The position numbers and the translations under genes were made by a program. Shown in pieces: positions 46,151 to 55,135 of a DNA stretch of 64,000 nt. How positions within the stretch are numbered: position 1 is the stretch's first letter; every line of letters starts with the position of its first letter. The notes under the pieces were generated by a model that was not told the DNA's origin, made no database searches, and saw only the letters and a list, made by a program, of their open reading frames with translations. This DNA is from Flavobacterium piscisymbiosum (GTDB lineage Bacteria > Bacteroidota > Bacteroidia > Flavobacteriales > Flavobacteriaceae): NCBI RefSeq assembly GCF_020905295.1, contig NZ_JAJJMM010000001.1, positions 2,232,001-2,296,000 on the forward strand. Direction: 5' to 3'.

Positions 46151-46965
46151 TGAAGCTTCGGGCAATGTCATTAAGTTAAGTTTTTGGAAAATAAAATTAT
46201 CGCAAATCAAATCCGTTTTTTTTCGCGTTTTTACGAAGTAAATCTGTTTTATCCGCGTCACAATTAGACACTGATTTTACTGATTCGCTAAAGCGAAAAC
46301 GCTGATAAAAACGGATTTTTCTAATTACTTTCTTGATTAAACGGCTAAATAATTTATAGATTTTATCTTAACTTAATGACATTGAGCTTCAAGATTGGAA
46401 TTTCCCTGTTTTATTTTGGAATTTGGAGTTTATTATGAAGCTTCGGGCAATGTCATTAAGTTATGCTTTTAGAAAATAAAATTATTGCAAGTCAAATCCG
46501 TTTTTTTTCGCGTTTTTACGAAGTAAATCTGTTTTATCCGCGTCACAATTAGACACTGATTTTACTGATTCGCTAAAGCGAAAACGCTGATAAAAACGGA
46601 TTTTTCTAATTACTTTCTTGATTAAACGGCTAAATAATTTATAGATTTTATCTTAACTTAATGACATTGAGCTTCAAGATTGGAATTTCCCTGTTTTATT
46701 TTGGAATTTGGAGTTTATTATGAAGCTTCGGGCAATGTCATTAAGTTATGCTTTTAGAAAATAAAATTATTGCAAGTCAAATCCGTTTTTTTTCGCGTTT
46801 TTACGAAGTAAATCTGTTTTATCCGCGTCACAATTAGACACTGATTTTACTGATTCGCTAAAGCGAAAACGCTGATAAAAACGGATTTTTCTAATTACTT
46901 TCTTGATTAAACGACGAAATAATTTTATAGATTTTATCTTAATTTCCTTGTTTTATTTTGGAATT
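46151..46965. repeat. Tandem array, 2.8 copies of a 285-bp unit with inverted-repeat ends
   Basis: Units start at 46151, 46436 and 46721 (period 285 bp). Each complete unit contains a 239-bp core bounded by inverted repeats: CAATGTCATTAAGTTAAG on the left and CTTAACTTAATGACATTG on the right (for the first unit, about 46152-46180 and 46368-46390), plus a 46-bp spacer. The third unit lacks about 27 bp including its right end. The inside has a second dyad (AATCCGTTTTT to AAAAACGGATT). No coding frame is seen. The 1213-bp gap 46112-47324 otherwise holds only AT-rich sequence. Confidence 0.9.
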
Positions 46966-47324
46966 TCTATTTTTTGGAATTTATTTAAGATATCCCAATA
47001 TCAATGCATTTACTTTTGGTGCATAATCAAAGCTTGTTTCATTTTATAATTTGAAACATAGTTTGTTTCTAAAAAACGATTTATGTCTTTTTAACCTTAT
47101 AATTTTATAAGACTTTTAATACTGCCTAAGATTTATAAAGAATAATGATTTATAAAAAATAGAATGATCTATAGTAGTACTGATCGCACGTAATGTATTA
47201 AAAACAAAAGAAAAACGTAACTTTTAAGAATTCTCAGATTAATTTGTTAGCTGTCATTATGTAGTTTATGCCTGTAGTGTTTTTATTTTGCTTTGTGGTT
47301 TACTTAATTTAAAAAAATCATTCT

Positions 47325-47564
47325 ATGTCCCTCCCAAACGAATTGTACAACGCAAAATTTGCCGAATATATCGAATCTATTAAGATCATGTATTTGGTAG
47401 ATGATCGATTCAAAATGATTTGTGATGATTATTGTATCAGTAAAATAAATGCCGAAAAATTCAGAAAAAAAATAGAGCGTGATTTTCAGCATCAGCTCCA
47501 ACATGAAAACTTATCTAAAGAATTAGAAGATGAGATATTGATTTACATTATAAAAAATATTTAA
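47325..47564 (+). CDS. Small unknown protein
   Basis: A 79-residue product starting MSLPNELYNAKFAEYIESIK, probably all-helical and soluble, with a charged C-terminal half (KFRKKIERDFQHQLQHENLS). No family is recognised. It converges on, and overlaps by 4 bp, the 225-residue unknown gene on the other strand, so the two stop codons share sequence. Confidence 0.55.
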   Translation: MSLPNELYNAKFAEYIESIKIMYLVDDRFKMICDDYCISKINAEKFRKKIERDFQHQLQHENLSKELEDEILIYIIKNI

Positions 47565-48238
47565 CTAGATAAATCCTCATTAATTTCTAAATACGATTCG
47601 AGAAGCTGTTGTGTTTCATCATCAAGTTTCCATAAAGCACGCCTGTTATTTTTAGGGCCAAGACGTCTGAAGTTTTTAGGATTTAGCTTAAAGGGAAGTT
47701 CTTTATATAAACTGGCTATAAGTTGATACATCCTTTCTTCGTGTAAGGAATAGGGCAGGATCATATAAAGATCAATAAATAATTTGGCAGAATCTACGAT
47801 ATAGGTTATTTGTGCATTCTCAGTTATTTTTGTGCCGTAATGATAAAATTGCAATACGGTAAAATGAAAAAGCGGTAAAAGTTCCTTTTTATGTACGGCA
47901 AGATAGTCTAAAACGTCGAAAATACTTTTAGATGAACTCTCCCAGCGTATAGCACTCTTAAGATATTCGTCGCCTGAATTCTCCCATGTATGTACAGGCA
48001 ATCCCAGAAAAATATTCATTTTTGATATGGTTTGCTGTGCGAGTACCAATTCATGCTTATCATCTTTTTTGTAGAAAATTTCTAACTGTATATTTCCGGA
48101 CTGATATCCTTCAAAATTTTTTTCGAAAGCATCAACTACTTTTTTAAGCCCGTGAGCTATGTCTTTATCTTTTACAGAATGTCCCAGCGAATTTGATTTT
48201 GGGAGAGCATAAACAAAAAAGGATGAATTTGTATTCAT
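47561..48238 (-). CDS. Unknown protein, 225 residues
   Basis: I do not recognise this protein. It has no signal peptide or membrane segment. It has a helical centre (SIFDVLDYLAVHKKELLPLF) and a basic stretch with a possible nucleic-acid role (LNPKNFRRLGPKNNRRALWK), then an acidic end. It starts before a 221-bp gap containing a GGCAGC/GCTGCC hairpin (48311-48344) and ends overlapping the 79-residue gene. A small accessory locus is suggested by its unknown neighbours. Confidence 0.65.
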   Translation of the reverse strand: MNTNSSFFVYALPKSNSLGHSVKDKDIAHGLKKVVDAFEKNFEGYQSGNIQLEIFYKKDDKHELVLAQQTISKMNIFLGLPVHTWENSGDEYLKSAIRWESSSKSIFDVLDYLAVHKKELLPLFHFTVLQFYHYGTKITENAQITYIVDSAKLFIDLYMILPYSLHEERMYQLIASLYKELPFKLNPKNFRRLGPKNNRRALWKLDDETQQLLESYLEINEDLSS

Positions 48239-48459
48239 TTCTTAAAGGTTAAAAGATTTTGGCTTAAAAACGAAAAATTTTAAAAGCTTTATTTTTAAAG
48301 AATCACTGCAGGCAGCTTAGTGAATGGAGGAGCACCTTGCTGCCTTTATAGCGGTGACTAAACATTTATAATAGAAGAAACTTTAAAATTATGTTAGTTA
48401 ATTAGAACTTTTGCTACTTGCCTTTTTTCGTTCTTGTTAGTTATTGTATTGTTTAATTT

Positions 48460-48672
48460 TTATGCTTTATTGTTGAAATTCAGGAGTATATCTTTTAGTT
48501 TTTTTTCTAATTCTTTGTAATCCGCTTTTATGATATCGGCAGTAATACTATTAGAATTAAGGTTTAAACATTGACGAATATAAGAAGGTGTATACCCGTA
48601 TTTTTCGACCAAAGCCTTAATCAGGCTAGGATCGTAAGTGTATTTTGTGTTTTTTTTCGTACGTTTGTCCAT
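48460..48672 (-). CDS. Small basic, possibly HTH protein divergent from an S24 repressor
   Basis: A 70-residue basic protein (MDKRTKKNTKYTYDPSLIKA) with a short helix-turn-helix-like segment (LVEKYGYTPSYIRQCLNLN) and a C-terminal Lys-rich helix. It faces the XRE/S24 gene across 92 bp that carries a dyad. Such a pair looks like a phage-type switch, with this protein as the possible opposing regulator. Only the layout and size support that. Confidence 0.6.
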   Translation of the reverse strand: MDKRTKKNTKYTYDPSLIKALVEKYGYTPSYIRQCLNLNSNSITADIIKADYKELEKKLKDILLNFNNKA

Positions 48673-48712
48673 TGCTTAATTTGTTTCTTATTGCGCAACA
48701 AATATAGTAGGA

Positions 48713-48736
48713 CATTTCTTAAATAACTAATAAATG
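48713..48736. promoter_or_regulatory. Candidate operator dyad
   Basis: The 24-bp sequence CATTT...AAATG is an imperfect palindrome (18 of 24 positions match its own complement) midway between the divergent starts at 48672 and 48765. A TTGCGCAA palindrome lies at 48691-48698. These are candidate binding sites for the S24-type repressor or its partner. Confidence 0.4.
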
Positions 48737-48764
48737 TAAGATTTTTTCTAAAAAATTATGCTTT

Positions 48765-49463
48765 ATGGCTGAAAATACTATACAAAGAATTAAACACTAT
48801 CTTGATTATAAAGGTATTAAGGTAAGCGCCTTAGAGAAGCAAGTGGGTATGTCTAATGGTTCTTTTGCCAGTCAGCTAAAAAACAATAAAACAATAGGTC
48901 TTGATAAATTAGAAAATATCTTAAATAAATATACAGATATTAACCTCGATTGGCTTTTAACAGGTAAGGGAGAGATGTTGAAATTTGATGTTTTAGAAGA
49001 AAACAATTCAAAACTCTATAAAAAAACAGATAAAAATTCATTAAACAGAGCAATTCCTCTTTATAATATTCAAACCACTTCAGGAATTATCGATTTGTTT
49101 GGCAACAACGAATATCAAACTCCTGTAGATCATGTCTCAATACCTACAATTTCTGAGTGCGACGGTGCCTTATATGTTATTGGCGATAGTATGTATCCTG
49201 TGCTAAAAAGTGGGGATATAGTAGTGTATAAAAAAGTATTTCATCTAGAGAGAAATATTGTTTGGGGCGAACTGTACCTTGTATATATCAACAACGATGG
49301 TAATGATTTCTTTTTTACACGTTTTCTCAAACAATCAGAAAAAGAATCCTACGTGCAATTGGTGGCGCAAAATCCGGATCATCAAACTATAGAATTCCCT
49401 ATAAGTACTATTAAGGCCCTGGCTTTAGTAAAAGCATCGATTAGGGTTAATTCTCAGTTTTAA
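48765..49463 (+). CDS. XRE-family/S24 peptidase-like repressor
   Basis: A 232-residue protein with an N-terminal XRE helix-turn-helix (about 1-70, including VSALEKQVGMSNGSFASQL) and a C-terminal S24 (LexA/CI-like) domain with the catalytic Ser142 in VIGDSMYPVLKSGD. The usual catalytic Lys seems to be Arg186 (in FFTRFLK), about 44 residues on, and no Ala-Gly cleavage pair is seen about 30-35 residues before Ser142. It may be unable to cleave itself, and act as a stable repressor. It is a lone gene followed by a terminator. Confidence 0.87.
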   Translation: MAENTIQRIKHYLDYKGIKVSALEKQVGMSNGSFASQLKNNKTIGLDKLENILNKYTDINLDWLLTGKGEMLKFDVLEENNSKLYKKTDKNSLNRAIPLYNIQTTSGIIDLFGNNEYQTPVDHVSIPTISECDGALYVIGDSMYPVLKSGDIVVYKKVFHLERNIVWGELYLVYINNDGNDFFFTRFLKQSEKESYVQLVAQNPDHQTIEFPISTIKALALVKASIRVNSQF

Positions 49464-49513
49464 ATTTTAGCAGAATACTTTCTTCTTTAAAAATTTCAAC
49501 TAAAGAAATAAAA

Positions 49514-49558
49514 AAAGTGAGACTTTTAATCGTTGGCATCGATTAGAAATCTCACTTT
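49514..49558 (+). terminator. Hairpin terminator after the S24 repressor
   Basis: AAAGTGAGA and TCTCACTTT with an inner TAATCG/CGATTA make a long stem, followed by TATTGTT. It starts about 50 bp after the stop. Between it and the next gene at 49786 I see nothing else. Confidence 0.75.
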
Positions 49559-49785
49559 ATTGTTCCAAAAAAAAAAGACATCATTTTAATAATTTTCCGG
49601 TTACGGAAAACAACTCAAAGTAAAAATTATTTACTGCAAAATTATCCGTAAAATAAGTTTTGGCTATACGTATTTATACCTGTTTTTGAAGTTTCTTTTA
49701 TCCAAAAGAGCTGAAGATATAAGGTTTTTATTGCTAAATCGTAAATAGAACCAAAGTAGGACAGGAACAGGATAATTTTGTTGAA

Positions 49786-50253
49786 TTAATTAAATTCAGC
49801 TTTTTTAAATTCTATTATTTTTTCGACGTATAGTATCAGGCTTTTTCTTTCTACTGAGTATAGAGCATTTTCCTCTTCTGTTTTTAAGTATAAATCGGCA
49901 ATACTTTCAGCATCCATTTGATTGTGCAAAAAGTGATTTTCGGCATATTTTATAAGATCATCTAGAAAAAGTTCGTGCAATCTGCCTTTTTCCAGTATTT
50001 CTGTATCACCTTCTTTTATTTTTTCCATTTCTGATTCCGGCAAATCGATGGTGAGGTACGTATAATCTATCGCAACTTTCGCAGGCATCTCTTTATCTAC
50101 CTTTCCAGTGCCTAAACAATAGGCACACGGCGCAGGTGTCCATTTGAGTGCTTTGTTCATACGATGTATATCGTCCCAGTCAACAAATGTTTTGCCCAGA
50201 CATCGTGGGCATTCTATATTTGATTTTCGAAATAGGAACTTAAAAAGAGTCAT
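49786..50253 (-). CDS. Unknown protein with a DnaJ-like zinc ribbon
   Basis: The N-terminal 45 residues hold two Cys pairs, CPRCLGKTF and CAYCLGTGK, matching the CxxCxG pattern of the DnaJ/HSP40 zinc-finger, so a single zinc ion is likely. The rest (about 55-155) is acidic and helical, without a known domain. The 155-residue product has no signal peptide. I know no family for the combination. It lies alone between two gaps rich in repeats. Confidence 0.65.
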   Translation of the reverse strand: MTLFKFLFRKSNIECPRCLGKTFVDWDDIHRMNKALKWTPAPCAYCLGTGKVDKEMPAKVAIDYTYLTIDLPESEMEKIKEGDTEILEKGRLHELFLDDLIKYAENHFLHNQMDAESIADLYLKTEEENALYSVERKSLILYVEKIIEFKKAEFN

Positions 50254-50787
50254 TTTTCTGGAATTAATTTAACGATTTAGTGGCATCGCGAATATAATTA
50301 TTTATGTAAGAAAAATTGGTCTAGGAAAGCATTTTTTTTAAGAAAATGATTTATAACTAATGAGAATTAGGCGTTTTTTATGGGAAAAAGGATTAGAGAT
50401 TTTTAGAATGTTTTTTTGCTTAGCATTTTATTGCTATTGCACGGATTACAAATCATGAGTGTGCGGAATTTTTAAAAATGGGCTGAAAGCCCTAAAGTGC
50501 AATAGCGTAGTGCAACGCGCTACGAATTAAACCAAAAGTGCAAATTGCCCTGAAAGGGTAAAAGAAAATAGAGAATGAAGATGCAAATAAAAAGGTATTT
50601 TCCAGGAGAACATCATGTAAAATAGGTTAAACATACTTTTTGAAATGAGGCTTGCGCCCTTACACGGCTTAAAATTATAATCGTTTTTTATTCATAGTGC
50701 TTCGCACCATGCTATTGCCAAAGCTCTTTCGGAGCAATAAGGTTTCGAACACTTGTAATTGCAGATCTCCGCTATCGTTGCGTATGG
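50254..50787. other. Gap of about 530 bp with small palindromes
   Basis: No gene seen. It contains short hairpins such as GGGCTGAAAGCCC (50480-50492), TAGCGTAGTGCAACGCGCTA (50504-50523) and CATAGTGCTTCGCACCATG (50692-50711), with a CTTTCGGAGCAATAAGGTTT stretch. These resemble small repeats scattered in Flavobacterium genomes. Confidence 0.5.
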
Positions 50788-51147
50788 CTATTTAGCCTTT
50801 TTTTTCATCAAATAATAATAAACATTTTCTCCTCCCTCAGCTACAATATTCGAATGTATAAATTCGTATCCGTACGCCGCCATAAAGTTTAAAGCATCGA
50901 TAATAGAATTAAACACCAAAACTTCTCCGTTTTTATCTTTTAAACGCGCTGTATCATTATTGCTCGACATCAGTTTTGTTCTTTGTCCAATGTCGATCGA
51001 AACCTTAACTTTAGAAGACATATATACTGAAGTTCCAATGATCTGAAGGTATTCTACATCGAGATCCTGAATGGGAATTCCGTTGATGGTTTGCGCAAAA
51101 CCAGAGAAGCTGAATAATAACGTAAGGGTAAGTAGTAGTTTTTTCAT
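50788..51147 (-). CDS. Small exported protein of unknown function
   Basis: A 119-residue protein with a signal peptide (cleavage after SGFAQ, about residue 19) and a soluble domain of about 100 residues. Its opening, TINGIPIQDLDVEYLQIIGT, and its late YGYEFIHSNIVAEGGENVYY, are of a kind often seen in small periplasmic Bacteroidota proteins. No catalytic residue can be named. It has a plain 640-bp gap after its stop that carries only short palindromes. Confidence 0.7.
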   Translation of the reverse strand: MKKLLLTLTLLFSFSGFAQTINGIPIQDLDVEYLQIIGTSVYMSSKVKVSIDIGQRTKLMSSNNDTARLKDKNGEVLVFNSIIDALNFMAAYGYEFIHSNIVAEGGENVYYYLMKKKAK

Positions 51148-51344
51148 GTGTTAATTGTGGTTAGTGATTAGTGGTTTAGCTAATATAATTGCGATCTAAG
51201 AATTGCAATTTTTGGTTTATAGCTTTTATATAGGCTTTTTTAAGCGATATCAAGATTTATACCACAAAATGAAAATTAACTATGAGGGTTGGTGGGATTT
51301 GTAATGCGTGATTGTAAATTGCTTTTTGTTTGAGGTTTGAAATG

Positions 51345-51380
51345 AAAAAAGCTGCAAAATTTTGGTTTTGCAGCTTTTTT
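51345..51380 (-). terminator. Terminator after the 189-residue gene
   Basis: AAAAAAGCTGCAAAA and TTTTGCAGCTTTTTT form a 15-bp stem with a short loop. It lies about 90 bp beyond the stop at 51470 on the minus strand and can work in both directions. The gap 51148-51469 holds nothing else I recognise. Confidence 0.85.
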
Positions 51381-51469
51381 ATTGTTAGTCGTACGGATTG
51401 AAAATCGTTGTTATTGTCAATGAAAATGCTAAATCACATATTTTTTTGGGAATTTAAAATTCAGAATTA

Positions 51470-52039
51470 TTAATGTAATATATAATCGTAGATAGTTTCG
51501 ACAACTTCCCATTTGTCTTTATTTTTTTTCATAATTATAATTTGATTTCTTTGAATTCCACCAGTGCCAGTAATTCCTTCAGAAAATTCGAAAATCACAT
51601 ATTTATTTTGATTGTAGTACATTGGTTCAGAAATAAAGTAAACATTCATTGGACTTCTTTCATACTTATCAAAGAATTCAAAGTTCCATAAGCCTTTCTT
51701 TTCTTGGTAAATAAAATTATAATTAGGAAAATCTATAGGTTTCCAAGATCGAGGAATAGTGTCGTTAGAATATATTTTGCACATTTCTTCCCAAGCTTTT
51801 TGATTAAATAAAGGGCTTCTATAGTTGTTAGTGTAATGTGATAATTCGTCACCTCCGTAAAAAATCCTTAATGCTCCTTTATTATTGCCTTTTTCCTTAA
51901 TGACCATACTAGGTTTTTTAGGATTAATATTTCGGCTATCTAAGTAAGCGTTTATAGAGTCATAATCATCAACAGTATTTTGAGCATTTGAAATTAGACT
52001 GGTAGTAATTATTGAAATAAGGATAATTATATTTTTCAT
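51470..52039 (-). CDS. Exported protein of unknown function, possible immunity protein
   Basis: A 189-residue product with a signal peptide (MKNIIILISIITTSLISNAQ). The domain behind it has aromatic-rich text (YFISEPMYYNQNKYVIFEFS) and ends IYDYILH. I know no family. It starts 9 bp after the stop of a short remnant frame that looks like the C-terminal end of a larger secreted protein. A toxin-immunity pair is one reading of this layout, but immunity proteins usually lack signal peptides unless the toxin acts in the periplasm. Confidence 0.6.
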   Translation of the reverse strand: MKNIIILISIITTSLISNAQNTVDDYDSINAYLDSRNINPKKPSMVIKEKGNNKGALRIFYGGDELSHYTNNYRSPLFNQKAWEEMCKIYSNDTIPRSWKPIDFPNYNFIYQEKKGLWNFEFFDKYERSPMNVYFISEPMYYNQNKYVIFEFSEGITGTGGIQRNQIIIMKKNKDKWEVVETIYDYILH

Positions 52040-52047
52040 ATTAAATT

Positions 52048-52215
52048 TTAATTACAAGGTTTTCCTATTGGTATTTGATTTCCTCGTGGCTTATTATACT
52101 TTTCGATTGAACCTCTTGCTAATATTCTATTTCTATCAGTATAATTTTTATCATTAGGATCGTTTGGGTAATTTTTATTGAATATATATGTGCCTTCAAG
52201 CCCAGCCCAAGCAAA
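52048..52215 (-). pseudogene. Remnant of a larger protein's C-terminus
   Basis: The minus-strand frame ending at 52048 encodes AGLEGTYIFNKNYP, then a polar stretch with ARGSIEKYNKPRG, and ends IPIGKPCN. The composition and pattern are coding-like, unlike the overlapped part further upstream, where the frame merely runs through the 3' end of the LytTR gene. No start fits. It looks like the tail of a large protein, for example a polymorphic toxin or RHS-type protein, left after a deletion that fused it to the end of the LytTR operon. Confidence 0.45.
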
Positions 52216-52216
52216 A

Positions 52217-52930
52217 TTATCTAATTTCCAAATTATCCAATAAAATCTGATATTTCCTTCCAACAGGAATAATTTCGCCATTAAGCATTGTAAGTGATTT
52301 AAAAGTTACAGCCTTAATTTTGGTAATATTTACAATAAACGAACGATGTACCTGAATGAAATTAGCGCTGTCAATTTCTGCGGCAATGCTCGAGAGCGAA
52401 CCGTAAATAATAATAGGCGATTTTAGTTTGGTGCTGTACAATTTCATGTAGTTGCCCAAGCTTTCGATATAAATAATATCGCTTAGAAGGGTTTCTGTCA
52501 TTTGTCCGTTTACGCGGTGCGAAAGGACTTTAGTATCTGTAGTGGTTTCTTTTTTTGTGGTAGCGCCGGAGAAATAAATCCTGGCTTTTTCGATCGCTTT
52601 CGAAAATTTTTCGAACGAAATAGGTTTTAGTAAATAATCTATAGCATCATTTTGATACGCCGAAAGAGCAAAGTCAGAATAAGCTGTGGTTACAATGGTA
52701 AGCGGTCTTTTGGGTTGTAACTCCATCAATTCGACACCGGAAATTACAGGCATATTAATATCCAGAAAAATAATATCATAGGTGTTTTCGTTGAGCATTT
52801 TTACCGCTTCCATACCGCTAAAAGCACTTCCGGAATGTTCCAGGTCGTCAAATTTAGAGATGTGCGATGCAAGCGCCTTATGTGCCGGCGATTCATCGTC
52901 TATGATAAGACAGCGGTAGGTAATTGCCAT
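52217..52930 (-). CDS. LytTR-family response regulator
   Basis: The ATG at 52930 gives 237 residues: a receiver domain (about 1-120) with phosphoacceptor Asp57 in IIFLDINMP and acidic pair DDE near residue 11, and a LytTR DNA-binding domain (about 140-237) with VHRSFIVNITKIKAV. A longer frame from 53101 has no domain. The start lies within the kinase gene (31-bp overlap), so translation is coupled and the two form one operon. Targets are unknown; the DUF6268 outer-membrane gene upstream on the other strand is a neighbour. Confidence 0.94.
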   Translation of the reverse strand: MAITYRCLIIDDESPAHKALASHISKFDDLEHSGSAFSGMEAVKMLNENTYDIIFLDINMPVISGVELMELQPKRPLTIVTTAYSDFALSAYQNDAIDYLLKPISFEKFSKAIEKARIYFSGATTKKETTTDTKVLSHRVNGQMTETLLSDIIYIESLGNYMKLYSTKLKSPIIIYGSLSSIAAEIDSANFIQVHRSFIVNITKIKAVTFKSLTMLNGEIIPVGRKYQILLDNLEIR

Positions 52931-53901
52931 ATTTTTAATTTTACTATAAAGATATTCTTTTCTTTCTTGCAGTTTAGTTCGTGTCGTAAACCGTAAACTT
53001 CGAGACGTCTTTTTAGGTTTTCGATTCCAATTCCGGTGCTCGAAAGCCGTGAACCTGATTCGAGATAATTGTTCTTTAAAGTAAAAGTCAATTGGTTGCA
53101 TTTTACCTTTAGATCAACGTTTATAAAAGGTTTCGGCGTTTCGGCAGAGAATTTAACTGCATTCTCTACCAAGGGCAAAAAGAACAAAGGTGGAATATCG
53201 ATACTATCAAAATCGCCCTCAAAATGCTGAGTCACCACAAGGCGTTCGTTCTGGAAAGTATAATATTCGATGTATTTTTTTATAAAGGCAATTTCTTCTT
53301 CCAGAAAAACATAATCTTTTTTGGTCGCTTCAATCTGATAACGAAGCATATCGGAAAGATTTAAAATTCTGTCCGGCAATTTATCAGGATCAGATAACGA
53401 TTCTCCGTATAAATTATTCATGGCATTCAGTAAAAAATGCGGATTCAATTGCTGTTTCAAAAACGAAAGCTCAGACTTGAAATTCATGATATCCTTATCT
53501 GCATCCGTAATTTTTTTAGTGATTACAACATGAATAAAATAAAAAAACATTCCGTTGATAATTAGAGATAATATTTGAAGCGTTTTGAAATTTCCCAAAC
53601 CAACCAGCGGAAAAAACCAATTCATAAAAAAGTAAAATGAAGTCCAGTAAATGACAAATAGCGTAAAGAATGTTTTTAGCTTTTTTTTGAATAAAAAAGG
53701 TCTGATGATAAAAATGTTAAAGATGGTAACCCATATAATACAAGGCAAATACCCAACGGCTATTTTACTAAGCATATAAGACCAATCGTGACCATCTAGT
53801 TTTATTTCGTCATAAACACAAGCCAAAATAATCAAAACTATAAAGGTGTTTACGATGATATTTCGGAGAAAAAAGTTCTGATAAATTTTAAGAATCGTCA
53901 T
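52900..53901 (-). CDS. LytS-type sensor histidine kinase
   Basis: A 333-residue membrane kinase with four N-terminal membrane segments (about 14-30, 50-70, 80-98 and 108-128) and a His_kinase domain. The phosphorylated His155 lies in LKQQLNPHFLLNAMNNLYG, and the ATP-lid region reads TGIGIENLKRRLEVYG. There is no separate sensor domain, so the membrane part probably senses. It overlaps the partner regulator by 31 bp. On its promoter side, TAATTTTG (complement at 53907-53914) resembles a Bacteroidota -7 element. Confidence 0.94.
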   Translation of the reverse strand: MTILKIYQNFFLRNIIVNTFIVLIILACVYDEIKLDGHDWSYMLSKIAVGYLPCIIWVTIFNIFIIRPFLFKKKLKTFFTLFVIYWTSFYFFMNWFFPLVGLGNFKTLQILSLIINGMFFYFIHVVITKKITDADKDIMNFKSELSFLKQQLNPHFLLNAMNNLYGESLSDPDKLPDRILNLSDMLRYQIEATKKDYVFLEEEIAFIKKYIEYYTFQNERLVVTQHFEGDFDSIDIPPLFFLPLVENAVKFSAETPKPFINVDLKVKCNQLTFTLKNNYLESGSRLSSTGIGIENLKRRLEVYGLRHELNCKKEKNIFIVKLKIWQLPTAVLS

Positions 53902-54083
53902 AACGGCAAAATTAATCTAATATTATAGTTTGTAGCACTTTGTAAAGCATAAATTATACAAACGCCATTCGTATAAATGATACGCCATTGGTATAAATAT
54001 GCTATTATAATAGCCGCTTCACAATTACTTTTGCTTCGGGTTTTGTGTATTAATTCCAAGAACAATTTTAATTTATTCCCTTT

Positions 54084-55064
54084 ATGAAAGCAAAAATCAT
54101 CTATGTTTTAATCGTATGTGCGTCGATACGAACGGTGGCTCAGGATAAAGAAGCTCCTATGCAAACCGTAGTAAAAGCAATAACGGATAAATTTCCGACC
54201 ACAAGAATTTTAGACGTACAATACGAACAATTGGGACCAACAAATTATGATTCACGGCTTTTTGGAGATCGTTTTGAAAGAGGTAGAATAGATGGTCATA
54301 ATCGTTTAAAAGTAGCGATCAATGTTCCGTTTTTTGCCACACCATCAAAACGGTTTGTTCTAACGGGATCTTTGCGTTATAAATACGAAACCTATGAGTT
54401 TGGCGATATTTACAATTATGCTTCGGCTTCGACATACACAAAAGAAAAAGAAGAATTTCATTATTTTGCCGGAGCTTTGAGCGCCACTTATATGGCTAAA
54501 ATTTTTAATAAACCGGTTATTTACAATGCCACCGCAACTGTCGACGGAAATCAGGATAATGTACAGCGTGTAAAAGGGTTTGTAACGGCCAATATTGTTA
54601 TTAAAAGAACCGCAAACACTACCATTACCGTTGGGGCTTTGGCTATGATCGATCCTTCGGCAATTATCCCGATCACGCCACTTTTTACTCTTAACCATAA
54701 ATTTAAGGACTCAAAATGGGATCTGGATTTCATTCTTCCCCAGCGTTTATTGTTCAGAAGAGAACTTTTAGAAAACGGAAGAATTTCCTTTGGAACAGAA
54801 CTAAATTCTGAAAGTTTTTATTTAAATTTAAATGCTTCAAATTTAAAAGGAATTTACGAGTTAAATCAGTTAGAATTAAAGTCTGGTATTACCTATGAAT
54901 ACCGCATCGCGCCTCAGATAATTGGTTTTTTAAAAGGAGGTGTTAATAATATTTTGAGTACTCGTGTAACAGAAAGAGGTGAACGAACGTCTAATTATAT
55001 TTATGAGCACGAAGAAGATGCTCAGGGATATTTTAGATTGGGAATCTCTTACAATCCTTTTTAG
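54084..55064 (+). CDS. DUF6268-family outer-membrane protein
   Basis: A 326-residue protein with a signal peptide (cleavage near residue 19, after RTVAQ) and a beta-barrel pattern ending GYFRLGISYNPF, with a final aromatic residue as expected for outer-membrane insertion. It matches the DUF6268 family of Bacteroidota outer-membrane proteins, function unknown. It is divergent from the LytS gene with about 180 bp between, so joint control by the two-component pair is plausible. Confidence 0.82.
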   Translation: MKAKIIYVLIVCASIRTVAQDKEAPMQTVVKAITDKFPTTRILDVQYEQLGPTNYDSRLFGDRFERGRIDGHNRLKVAINVPFFATPSKRFVLTGSLRYKYETYEFGDIYNYASASTYTKEKEEFHYFAGALSATYMAKIFNKPVIYNATATVDGNQDNVQRVKGFVTANIVIKRTANTTITVGALAMIDPSAIIPITPLFTLNHKFKDSKWDLDFILPQRLLFRRELLENGRISFGTELNSESFYLNLNASNLKGIYELNQLELKSGITYEYRIAPQIIGFLKGGVNNILSTRVTERGERTSNYIYEHEEDAQGYFRLGISYNPF

Positions 55065-55135
55065 TTCAGAATTTGTGATATAGCGCAGTTCTATAGTTCA
55101 TTTATTATTTCATAAAGTATTAAAAATAAATAATT

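Noticed and set aside
46151..46965. Possible CRISPR array
   Set aside because: The repeat period is 285 bp with almost identical whole units and no variable spacers; there are no cas genes nearby.
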